DNA from: Verrucomicrobiota bacterium
Lineage (GTDB): Bacteria > Verrucomicrobiota > Verrucomicrobiia > JABWAM01
Direction: 5' to 3'
Assembly (NCBI GenBank): GCA_023269615.1
Contig: JAHFSY010000028.1
Coordinates: 1 to 58,675, forward strand
Length of the DNA stretch: 58,675 nucleotides
Part shown: positions 8,763-16,053 of the stretch, piece by piece
How the letters are laid out: each line of letters begins with the position of its first letter
Position numbering within the stretch: the stretch's first letter is position 1
The notes under the pieces: generated by a model
The model's input: only the letters and a program-made list of their open reading frames with translations
What the model was told of the DNA's origin: nothing
The model's database searches: none
Position numbers and translations under genes: made by a program

Positions 8763-8785
8763 CGCCATTTTGGGGTGGATTGCAA
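8763..8785 (+). repeat. Upstream element, copy 2 (CGCCATTTT...GGATTGCAA)
   Basis: Second copy of the 23-nt element at 7551-7573, here 45 nt before the GYF_2 gene start. The equal distance to the two start codons (45 nt in both cases) favours a role in expression of the two neighbouring genes. Confidence 0.5.
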
Positions 8786-8830
8786 CTTGTTTTTTTGGGA
8801 GTGTTGCGGTGCTCGTAAAAGGAGAACGTC

Positions 8831-9241
8831 ATGGAAATCTTCATTCATCGTGATGGACAGCAACATGGACCCTACACCGTTGAAGACATCAAGGGGCATC
8901 TGGCCTCGGGTTCCATCAAGCCGGAGGAACTCGGGTGGCATGAGGGTTTGGCTGATTGGAAACCGGTCGGAACGCTGATCGCCAACAGTCCCGCTCCAGC
9001 CTTTCCCACAGCCCCCGCGCCCGCGTCTGCGGCACCGGCTGCTCAAGATCCGAAAGCCGAGGATGAATCGCCCGGCTCCAAATGGAAATGGTGGCATTTC
9101 ATGTTGGCGGGTGTTGGCATCATCGCCTACACTGTGTGGCGATTTGTTGAAACCCACAATTTAAAAGGCTCATCCGGAATCATCCTGGGCATCATCTGCG
9201 TCGCCCTGGGGTGGGGCATGAGGCCAAAGCCAAAAAAATGA
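8831..9241 (+). CDS. GYF_2 (DUF4339) domain membrane protein
   Basis: A 136-residue protein. Residues 1-50 match the GYF_2/DUF4339 domain, with the pattern FIHRDGQQHGPYTVEDIK...GWHEGLADWKPV; this small beta-alpha fold is thought to bind proline-rich peptides. A Pro/Ala linker (residues about 55-80) leads to two hydrophobic segments (about 94-112 and 119-133), so the domain is probably cytoplasmic on a membrane hairpin. A clear Shine-Dalgarno sequence, AAAGGAG, precedes the ATG. The next gene product has a Pro/Gly-rich stretch that could be its ligand; this is inference from adjacency. Confidence 0.85.
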   Translation: MEIFIHRDGQQHGPYTVEDIKGHLASGSIKPEELGWHEGLADWKPVGTLIANSPAPAFPTAPAPASAAPAAQDPKAEDESPGSKWKWWHFMLAGVGIIAYTVWRFVETHNLKGSSGIILGIICVALGWGMRPKPKK

Positions 9242-9280
9242 TGGTTGTGACCGTCATCCATCCATATCCTCCGACAACTT

Positions 9281-9808
9281 ATGAACATCAAAATCTATCA
9301 CATCACCATTCTGATTGCCACTCTCATCGCCCCTTTTGCGATGGGAGAGGAAAAGCCGGCTGCGCACCAGGACCGCGACGAGGCAATGCGAAACATGGAG
9401 GTGGAGCTCAAGGGAGTTTCGCTCAATGAACAGAGGTCCAAGGTTGGCTTTGAGCACGAAATGCGACAGCTGGAATTGCAGCGCAAACGATTCGAAGTGG
9501 AACGCGAGAAGCGCTCTTTGCAGGAACCGGAGAATCCTCCCCGCGGCTCTTGGGGACCCGAACCGGGAGGACCTGGTCGCGGAGGTCCCGGATGCCCGAT
9601 GCCGGGAAAACCCGGTTGCCCCGGGCCGTTGTGTCCTGTATTCATGCTCTTCTGCCTGGTGGTCAACGTATTGCTCGCGTTCTGGGTGAGCAGGGATATC
9701 CAGCAACGCAAGATGGGCTCGCGCATCTGGATCGCCATCGCACTCCTGACGGGACTTTTCGGGATGTTTGTGTACGCCCTGGTCCGGATCGGAGACCGGC
9801 CGGTTTAA
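9281..9808 (+). CDS. Membrane protein with coiled coil and Pro/Gly-rich linker
   Basis: A 175-residue protein with a signal peptide or N-terminal anchor (residues 1-22), then a charged heptad-rich coiled coil (about 30-85, EHEMRQLELQRKRFEVEREK). A Gly/Pro/Cys-rich stretch follows (about 90-125, GGPGRGGPGCPMPGKPGCPG), and two transmembrane helices (about 126-145 and 150-170). It lies 39 nt after the GYF_2 protein gene. GYF-type domains bind proline-rich segments, so the two could interact. No recognised family; an envelope function is likely. Confidence 0.7.
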   Translation: MNIKIYHITILIATLIAPFAMGEEKPAAHQDRDEAMRNMEVELKGVSLNEQRSKVGFEHEMRQLELQRKRFEVEREKRSLQEPENPPRGSWGPEPGGPGRGGPGCPMPGKPGCPGPLCPVFMLFCLVVNVLLAFWVSRDIQQRKMGSRIWIAIALLTGLFGMFVYALVRIGDRPV

Positions 9809-9834
9809 TGGCATCTTGTTCAAGCTGATCTTGA

Positions 9835-9908
9835 TGTAGGAGCCGCTGTCAGCGGCGATCTCCGCACAGACCCATCACTCCCGGTCGCCGCTGACAGCGG
9901 CTCCTACA
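9835..9908. repeat. Inverted repeat, TAGGAGCCGCTG family
   Basis: Two perfect 24-nt arms (9835-9858 and 9885-9908) beginning TGTAGGAGCCGCTG are separated by 26 nt. A second copy lies at 13971-14080, and a half-copy ending GGGGCTCCTAC at about 19494-19525. It could act as a bidirectional transcription terminator between the flanking small membrane-protein genes. Confidence 0.85.
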
Positions 9909-9954
9909 TTTCGAGGGACATTACATACACCCCGGCAAAAAAGCATCCACCAAC

Positions 9955-10371
9955 ATGAACACCAATCGCCTCATCGCCGCCATCATCGCTGCCTTCGTCT
10001 TTATTTTCGCGAGCGACATCCTGATCCACCAGCTGTGGTTGAAAAATGATTACGCCGCCACCGCGTCGCTCTGGCGGACGGAAGCGGAAATGACCCCCCG
10101 AATGCCGTGGATGCTTGCAGGCCAGCTGCTCTGTGCGGTGACTTTCGTGATGATTTATGCCGGAGGTTTTGCGGATCGTTCCAAGGGTCCGTTGTGCGGT
10201 GCGATCTTTGGACTCTTTGTGGGCTTGTTTCAACAGGCTGGCACACTGATCACTTACACGGTCATGCCACTCCCCCTGTCACTGGCCATGAAATGGTTCA
10301 TTGCCGGTCTTGTGCAGACGGCGTTGCTGGGAGTTGTCACATTCTTCGTTTACAAGCCGTTGCCCAAGTAA
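9955..10371 (+). CDS. Four-helix integral membrane protein, unknown function
   Basis: A 138-residue protein that is almost entirely hydrophobic. Helices lie at about residues 5-25, 52-70, 79-100 and 112-132. Polar points are DILIHQLW in the first helix and a TPRMPW turn. The arrangement resembles small DUF1761-like membrane proteins, but I cannot assign it firmly. The ATG (MNTNRLIAAI) opens the first helix. The stop codon is followed at once by a hairpin repeat that may end the transcript. Confidence 0.7.
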   Translation: MNTNRLIAAIIAAFVFIFASDILIHQLWLKNDYAATASLWRTEAEMTPRMPWMLAGQLLCAVTFVMIYAGGFADRSKGPLCGAIFGLFVGLFQQAGTLITYTVMPLPLSLAMKWFIAGLVQTALLGVVTFFVYKPLPK

Positions 10372-10430
10372 TGTAGCTGCGTTCGCCAGAATGCGGCCCG
10401 GGGATCCAAACTCTGGCGAGTTCGGCTACG
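10372..10430. repeat. TGTAGC hairpin repeat, copy 1
   Basis: The left arm begins TGTAGCTGCGTTCGCCAGA (10372-10396) and pairs imperfectly with 10406-10430 (CCAAACTCTGGCGAGTTCGG). Related hairpins lie at 13189-13247, as half-copies at 36825 and 58502, and as a remnant near 56410. It starts directly after a stop codon, so a terminator role is plausible. Confidence 0.75.
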
Positions 10431-10503
10431 TCGGAACTCGGAACGGCTTGTTTTGAGCTTTCGTGGGACCGAGGCATTGTCTATCAGGGAGTGTCCGTCC
10501 TTC

Positions 10504-11877
10504 ATGAACGCAAACATCCTCACTGAACTGAGCCGCCTTCTTGGTGCCGACCGCGTGCTGACGCAACGCGAGGATCTGCTCACGTACGCGTTTGATGGTA
10601 CACCCATTCTCAACGAAATCCCCGGCTGCGTGGTGTTTCCAGATTCGACGGAACAGATTTCAACCATCCTCAAGCTTGCGAATGAACAACGCGTCCCCGT
10701 CGTGACGCGCGGTTCAGGAACGGGTCTCAGCGGTGGCTCGCTCCCCGTGCCCGGTTGCATCGTGCTTTGCACCGTCAAGATGGACCGCATCCTGAATGTG
10801 GACCCGGCCAATCTCACGGCGCTCGTCGAGCCCGGCGTGATCACCATGAAGCTCGACGAGGCGGCGCAGCCTCACGGACTTTTTTATCCACCGGACCCCG
10901 GCTCGATGAAAATCTCCACTCTCGGCGGAAACGTAGCCAACAACTCGGGCGGGTTGCGTGGACTCAAGTACGGCGTCACGCGCGATTACGTGATGGCCCT
11001 GGATGTCGTGCTCGCCAACGGCGACATCCTCAAAACAGGAACCGCCTGCGTCAAGGATGTGGCCGGCTACTATCTGAAAGACATCTTCATCGGGTCGGAG
11101 GGCACCCTCGGCGTCATCACGAAGATCCTTCTCAAGCTTGTACCGAAGCCAAAGGCGCGGAAGACGATGCTCGCAACGTATTCGACGATGCAAGCTGCCG
11201 CGGAAACCGTGTCGGCGATCATCGCGCAGAAGATCATCCCGTGCACGTTGGAATTTCTCGACCGTACAACGATCCGTTGCGTGGAGGATTATGCGAAGAT
11301 AGGGCTGCCTCTCGATGTCGAGGCGTTGCTCCTGATGGAAACCGACGGGCATCCCGTGGTGGTCGAGGAGGAAGCCGCCGCCATGAGCCGGATCGCAAAG
11401 GAAAATGGCGCGGTGGCCGTCACCGTGGCGCGCGACAACGAGGAGGCCACACGGCTGGCGTCCGCGCGTCGAAGTGCATTCAGCGCACTCGCGCGCGTGG
11501 CGCCCACGACCATTCTGGAGGACGCCACCGTGCCTCGCAGTCATCTCGCGGAGATGATCGGGTTCATCCAGAAGACCGCTGAAAAATACAAAGTCAAAAT
11601 CGGCACCTTCGGTCACATGGGTGATGGAAACCTGCATCCCACCTTTCTGACCGACGAACGCAACACCGATGAAATTCACAGGGTGGAGCAGGCGTTTACG
11701 GAGATTTTCGAAAAAGCCGTGGCGCTTGGCGGAACGATCACCGGCGAACATGGCGTGGGACTTGCAAAGAAAAAATTCCTCCCGCTCGTGACCGGCCCCG
11801 TGGGATTGGGCATCCACAAGCAGCTCAAACAGATGTTCGATCCGAATGGAATTTTGAATCCCGGAAAAATGTTCTGA
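10504..11877 (+). CDS. glcD: FAD-linked glycolate/lactate oxidase subunit GlcD
   Basis: A 457-residue flavoprotein of the FAD_binding_4 / FAD-oxidase-C family, which oxidises glycolate or D-lactate to the 2-keto acid. FAD-binding segments are visible: VVTRGSGTGLSGGSLPV (about residues 63-79), PPDPGSMKISTLGGNVANNSGG (in part) and GSEGTLGVITK. The C-terminal cap has GHMGDGNLHPTF and ITGEHGVGLAKK, typical of GlcD. The ATG at MNANILTEL matches family length. The stop overlaps the glcF start by 1 nt (TGATG), so the pair is translationally coupled. Electrons would pass through GlcF to the quinone pool. Glycolate or D-lactate cannot be separated by eye. Confidence 0.93.
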   Translation: MNANILTELSRLLGADRVLTQREDLLTYAFDGTPILNEIPGCVVFPDSTEQISTILKLANEQRVPVVTRGSGTGLSGGSLPVPGCIVLCTVKMDRILNVDPANLTALVEPGVITMKLDEAAQPHGLFYPPDPGSMKISTLGGNVANNSGGLRGLKYGVTRDYVMALDVVLANGDILKTGTACVKDVAGYYLKDIFIGSEGTLGVITKILLKLVPKPKARKTMLATYSTMQAAAETVSAIIAQKIIPCTLEFLDRTTIRCVEDYAKIGLPLDVEALLLMETDGHPVVVEEEAAAMSRIAKENGAVAVTVARDNEEATRLASARRSAFSALARVAPTTILEDATVPRSHLAEMIGFIQKTAEKYKVKIGTFGHMGDGNLHPTFLTDERNTDEIHRVEQAFTEIFEKAVALGGTITGEHGVGLAKKKFLPLVTGPVGLGIHKQLKQMFDPNGILNPGKMF

Positions 11878-13192
11878 TGTCGCACTCTGTATCGGAAAAT
11901 TTTCTGAAGGATCTGGATTACTCCGTCGTCCAGCAATGCATGCATTGCGGGATGTGCCTGCCGACCTGCCCTACGTATGACGCCACGAAGCGGGAATCGG
12001 CCAGTCCGCGCGGGCGCATTGCGCTGATGCGCGCGGTGGCGGACGGGAAGCTCGAGGCGACGAAAGCCTTTGGCGATGAAATGTATTTCTGCCTCGGATG
12101 TCTCGCCTGTGAAACGGCCTGTCCCGCCGGCGTGGATTACGCGAATCTTTTCGAAATGGCGCGCGCCGAAACCGAGCGCGTCGGCGCACTCGCCAATCCC
12201 AAACGCAATCTCATCCGAAAGTTTCTGTTGCGCTGGCTCTTTTTTTCGCGTGCCCGACTCCGCTTAGTCGGACGGCTCCTGTGGATTTATCAAAAACTCG
12301 GCCTTCAGACCTTTGTCCGCAAATCCGGCCTGATGCGGCTTGCGCCGAAACAACTACGGGAACTCGAACCGCTCTCGCCCACGGTGTGCAATCATTTTAC
12401 CCCTCTCGGGTATCATTCCGAATTCCGCAATCCGCAATCCGCAATCCGCAATCGAAGGGTTGGTGTACTGGCGGGATGCGTGGCGGACCTTACGTTTTCG
12501 GACGTGAACATGGACACGATTTTTGTCTTGGAACAGAATGGGTGTGAGGTTTTTGTGCCTGCTGGACAGGAATGTTGTGGCTCGCTTCATGGACACAATG
12601 GCGAATGGGAGATGGCCAAGGCGCTGGCGCGGAAAAATCTCGATGCCTTTGATGTCCATGTGCTGGACGCGATCATCATCAACGCGGCGGGGTGTGGCTC
12701 GCACATGCGTCATTATGACCGTCTGCTGGAGGACGATCCCGCGTATCTCGAACGCGCGAAACTCTGGTCGGAGAAGGTGCGGGACATTTCTGAATACCTT
12801 GTGGAGATTGGTTTTCGCAAGCCGGCTGGAAAAATGAATTCAAAAACGCGGCTGACGTATCACGAGGCGTGTCACCTGGTGCATGGTCAAAAATCACGAA
12901 GCAGCCGAGGGCATTGCTCGCAACGCTTCCGGGATATGAGATGGTGGAATTGCCCGAGGCAACGTGGTGTTGTGGCAGCGCGGGAATTTACAACATCACC
13001 CAACCCGAGATGGCGGCGGAATTGCAGGAGAGGAAAATCAAGCACATCGCCTCCACCGGGGCCCTCGTGGTGGCGACGGCCAACCCCGGCTGCGTCATCC
13101 AGATCGTGACCGGCCTGCGTCAGCATGGAATGAACGTCCGCGTGGCCCATCCTGTCACGCTGCTTGCCGAGGCGTATCGCGCCCAACTGTAG
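11877..13192 (+). CDS. glcF: Glycolate oxidase Fe-S subunit GlcF, frameshifted
   Basis: The partner of GlcD, with two 4Fe-4S motifs near the N-terminus (CMHCGMCLPTCPTY and CLGCLACETACPAGVDY) and two CCG domains. The second CCG domain is reached only by a frame change. The frame in use reads ...YHEACHLVHGQK and then becomes nonsense, while the next frame continues ITKQPRALLATLPGYEMVEL...WCCGSAGIYN to a stop at 13192. The switch falls on the five-A run at 12889-12893, where six A would restore one reading frame. As it stands the gene is disrupted; a sequencing error or a phase-variable run are alternatives. Heptamer repeats are embedded at 12425-12452. Confidence 0.9.
12425..12452. repeat. Four tandem CCGCAAT heptamers inside glcF
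   Basis: Four exact copies of CCGCAAT lie in the linker between the ferredoxin part and the first CCG domain of GlcF, encoding NPQSAIRN-like residues. The unit is not a multiple of three, so any change other than by three copies would shift the frame. Confidence 0.9.
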
Positions 13193-13247
13193 CCGAACTC
13201 GCAAGAGTTTGGCCCGGGGCAGCCGCGTTCTTGCGAACGCAGCTACA
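13189..13247. repeat. TGTAGC hairpin repeat, copy 2, supplies the glcF stop codon
   Basis: The left arm TGTAGCCGAACTCGCAAGA (from 13189) pairs imperfectly with TCTTGCGAACGCAGCTACA (to 13247). The TAG stop of glcF is part of the repeat itself. A hairpin of this length right after the gene is a likely terminator. Confidence 0.75.
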
Positions 13248-13495
13248 GGCCACGGTACGCACCTCCTCCTGAATTCCGGGCAAAAGAGTCCCCTGCCATT
13301 TTCCTCAATTTTCTTCTTGCATTTCCTTGTCAACTTCTTATGGTGCGCGTCGAACAAGTAAAAACGTCCAAACCTCTTATAGATTCGTGGATAGCCTGCA
13401 GAGTCAGCTTTGTATCGTCTCCGCAAGATCCCGGGCTCCGACGTGGAGTACCAATCGCTGGAACTTTGGCGTTAGACACTAAAAAAGGAATCATT
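13248..13495 (+). other. Long non-coding leader before the RRM gene
   Basis: About 250 nt without a convincing ORF. A stretch with CTTATG, TATAGATT and a GTCTCC/GGAGTA pairing region precedes the AAGGAA ribosome-binding site. Cold-inducible bacterial RNA-binding proteins often have long structured leaders, so this is probably a regulatory 5' UTR; that part is inference. Confidence 0.4.
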
Positions 13496-13855
13496 ATGGG
13501 CAATCGCCTATACGTCGGAAATCTGTCGTTTCACACCACAGATGCCACATTGCAGCAACACTTCGGCCAGGCCGGACCTGTCACGGCCGTGAACCTCATC
13601 ATGGATAAATTCACCGGCCGCAGCCGTGGATTCGCGTTCGTGGAAATGGGATCGGACGCCGATGCCCAAAAGGCAATCGAACAGTTCCACGGCAAGGACC
13701 TCGATGGCCGTGTGCTCACCGTCAACGAAGCTCGTCCCCGCGAGGAACGTCCCAGCGGCGGCGGCGGTGGTGGCGGTGGTGGTGGTGGCGGCGGACGCCG
13801 TGAATTCCGCGGAGGTGGTGGTGGTGGCGGTGGTCGCGGTCGTCGCGACAACTGA
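13496..13855 (+). CDS. RRM RNA-binding protein with glycine-rich tail
   Basis: A 119-residue protein. Residues 2-80 form a single RRM domain, with RNP2 as RLYVGNLSF and RNP1 as RGFAFVEM. The tail is almost pure glycine with arginines (two Gly runs, ending RGRRDN). This layout matches the cyanobacterial and PVC-group Rbp proteins that act as RNA chaperones, often cold-induced. The start ATG lies 6 nt after AAAAAAGGAA; the upstream in-frame extension has no conserved sequence. It seems monocistronic and follows a long leader, in keeping with post-transcriptional control. Confidence 0.95.
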   Translation: MGNRLYVGNLSFHTTDATLQQHFGQAGPVTAVNLIMDKFTGRSRGFAFVEMGSDADAQKAIEQFHGKDLDGRVLTVNEARPREERPSGGGGGGGGGGGGGRREFRGGGGGGGGRGRRDN

Positions 13856-13970
13856 TCCCCTGCGTCATTTGCAAATCAACAGACTCCCGCGCGTCATCTG
13901 GCGCGCGGGAGGGCTGTGTTTTTGGTCTTGTCCGTGCGCGTGTTTTTATGCGCATCTGTGTCTTCGTTTT

Positions 13971-14080
13971 GTAGGAGCCGTTGCTAACGGCGATCTCCGC
14001 ACAGACCCTTTGTCCCGCCTGCGTGGCCGTAGCCACTTCGACGTGGCGAAGGCCCGGTCGCCGCTGACAGCGGCTCCTAC
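13971..14080. repeat. Inverted repeat, TAGGAGCCG family, copy 2
   Basis: The outer arms GTAGGAGCCGTTGCTAACGG (13971-13993) and 14058-14080 pair with a few mismatches, and an inner hairpin (GTGGCCGTAGCCAC) lies between them. It stands between convergent genes and probably terminates both. Confidence 0.8.
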
Positions 14081-14105
14081 GTTCCGGAACAAATGCGTAG
14101 AACCT

Positions 14106-14447
14106 TCAAGGGCGTCCCCATTTGATGCTTCGGATGAGGAGCTTCATGTGTTCCTTCGTGACGACGACTGCGACCCCTTGTAAAAAGTCATCACCGCAGA
14201 TGGCGACATAAGCCCAACCCACATCCTTGGCCTGCTTGTCCGGCCATTCTTCCAGCGTATCCATCACCTCGATGTGGGTAATGGGTCCATCGCCATGTGC
14301 GATCATGGATTCGAGGGACTCTCTGAGATCATCGGGGGAGAACTGCCGTTTCTGGTCGCCGGTGAGCAGCTTGTGCGCGGCGTTGAATGCGCCTTCCATC
14401 AAAGCGCGCCCGAATTGCTCGGCTATGCCTGCATGGGGTTTGATCAT
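14106..14447 (-). CDS. Hypothetical protein
   Basis: A 113-residue soluble protein from MIKPHAGIAEQF, with mixed alpha/beta composition and no signal peptide, transmembrane segment or recognised motif. A central acidic part (SPDDLRESLESMI) is followed by a beta-rich end (VGWAYVAICGDDFLQGVAVVV). A longer start at 14492 exists (MSRLLFSVKN). I prefer the shorter one, because a TTGTTT...TATCTT promoter-like pair ends 5 nt before it, the spacing seen at several other gene starts here. It converges on the RRM gene across an inverted repeat. Confidence 0.6.
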   Translation of the reverse strand: MIKPHAGIAEQFGRALMEGAFNAAHKLLTGDQKRQFSPDDLRESLESMIAHGDGPITHIEVMDTLEEWPDKQAKDVGWAYVAICGDDFLQGVAVVVTKEHMKLLIRSIKWGRP

Positions 14448-14611
14448 GATCCAAGATACATGATTTTTCACTGAAAACAACAAGCGGGACATGGATCAAT
14501 TTTGCATTTGTCATATGGCATGGAAGATTTGGAGTGCAGGCAGCCCGATTCTCCTTGCCCCGATTTGAGGTAGTCTCATACTTTTAGTTCTTCTTTACAG
14601 TTCACAACCCC

Positions 14612-15964
14612 ATGAAAAAGACCCAGCTTCGGACGCGGACGGTGAAGGCGCTCAACGCCCTTGCCCAGAAAATGGGCATCAAGCGGCCGTCGAGCGTTCG
14701 CAAGGATGATCTGATCGATGAAATCATCATGGCGCAGAAGATCCTCGACAAAAAGAAGGCCAGTTCGCGCAAATCGGCATCGTCAAAAGAATCGTCGAAG
14801 AAGACGGGATCTCTCAAGGCTGCGCTGTTGAAGGCCAGACGCTCCACGACTGTCAAACGACGGGCGACATCAAAGACTGTTGAAATGAAACCGGTCGCCC
14901 CCTCCGCGACACAAGCGCCGGAACCTGTCACGCTTGAGCACCGCTACGAGACACCGAAGCATTCGCAACCTCACAACGCCTCACCGTATGACGACCTGGG
15001 TGAGTTGCCGGAATCGTATGGCAGCGGGCGTCTCTTTTTTGCCGCGCGCGATCCCAAATGGATTTACGCGTATTGGGATTACACCTGGCACCAGATGGAG
15101 GACATGCGGCGCGCGGCGCGTTGGAGCGAACTGAAGCTGCGGATCCATGCGGGAGGCGATCCGCGGGGGCCGGTCGTCCAGGAGGTGACGATGAACCCAT
15201 CCTCGCGCAACTGGTTTGTGCAGGTGGAGCACGCCAACGCGGAATACTGCGCGGAGTTTGGTTATTACAATCATGACGGCCATTTCATCGCCACCGCCGT
15301 TTCAAAGCCCGCGCGCACGCCCTCGGACCGTTTCAGCGACCGCACCGACGCGCGGTTTGTGACGATCCCATTTCATATCAGCTTCCACGACCTGTTCGAG
15401 CTGGTGAAAAAATATTTCAAGGACGGCGAGGAACTGGCCGATGTGCTGAGCCGCCTGCAGGCGGCGGGCTTTCGTTTTCCGTTCGACTATCCCCGCGTCA
15501 TGGAAGAAGGAGCGATGGACGACTCGGCGTTGGCCGGGATGTTTGATGGGGATCTTGTCCGTCGCATCCGGATGGGATCGGAAGCGCTCACCGAATGGCT
15601 GCAACGACGCCTCAGCGAGGAAACGAGCAGCGGATTATTTTCGTCCTCAAGCCCTGCCCTCGGGGCTCCATCCTTGCGCGCTTTTTGGGTTGAAGTGAAC
15701 GCGGAGCTGATCATTTACGGCGCAACCGATCCAAAGGCGCGCGTGGTGTTTGATGGAAAAGACATTGAACTGAAAGCCGACGGCTCGTTTCGTTTCCAGT
15801 TCGCGCTGCCCGACGGGGTGTATCGCGTACCAGTGTCCGCGACTTCACCGGATGGCGTCGAGACGCGGGAGATTCATCTGGAATTTGTACGCTCCTCGTC
15901 GCAAACCGGCGGCGTGGGCGAGGCGCGGGCAAATGAAAAGCTGGATGCATTGCCGAAGGCATAG
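14612..15964 (+). CDS. DUF4912 protein with Rho-N-like head
   Basis: A 450-residue soluble protein. Residues about 5-50 (TVKALNALAQKMGIKRPSSVRKDDLIDEI, in part) resemble the Rho N-terminal/SAP helix-extension-helix. A Lys/Ser-rich linker follows. Residues about 130-225 form DUF4912 (GRLFFAARDPKWIYAYWDYT, NWFVQVEHANAEYCAEFGYY). The last 100 residues give a beta-sandwich (AELIIYGATDPKARVVFDGK). In other genomes DUF4912 genes sit beside GH57 glycosidases, as here (89 nt upstream), so a role in alpha-glucan metabolism or its control is likely but unproven. CBM-like carbohydrate binding is possible for the C-terminal domain. Confidence 0.85.
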   Translation: MKKTQLRTRTVKALNALAQKMGIKRPSSVRKDDLIDEIIMAQKILDKKKASSRKSASSKESSKKTGSLKAALLKARRSTTVKRRATSKTVEMKPVAPSATQAPEPVTLEHRYETPKHSQPHNASPYDDLGELPESYGSGRLFFAARDPKWIYAYWDYTWHQMEDMRRAARWSELKLRIHAGGDPRGPVVQEVTMNPSSRNWFVQVEHANAEYCAEFGYYNHDGHFIATAVSKPARTPSDRFSDRTDARFVTIPFHISFHDLFELVKKYFKDGEELADVLSRLQAAGFRFPFDYPRVMEEGAMDDSALAGMFDGDLVRRIRMGSEALTEWLQRRLSEETSSGLFSSSSPALGAPSLRAFWVEVNAELIIYGATDPKARVVFDGKDIELKADGSFRFQFALPDGVYRVPVSATSPDGVETREIHLEFVRSSSQTGGVGEARANEKLDALPKA

Positions 15965-16053
15965 CCTCCCGAAAATCCCGTGAATCCTGTCAATCCTGTC
16001 AAAAAATCCGTGGGCACAAGGGCCCGTCCGCTTCAATCCTGAGATTTCCGCTT

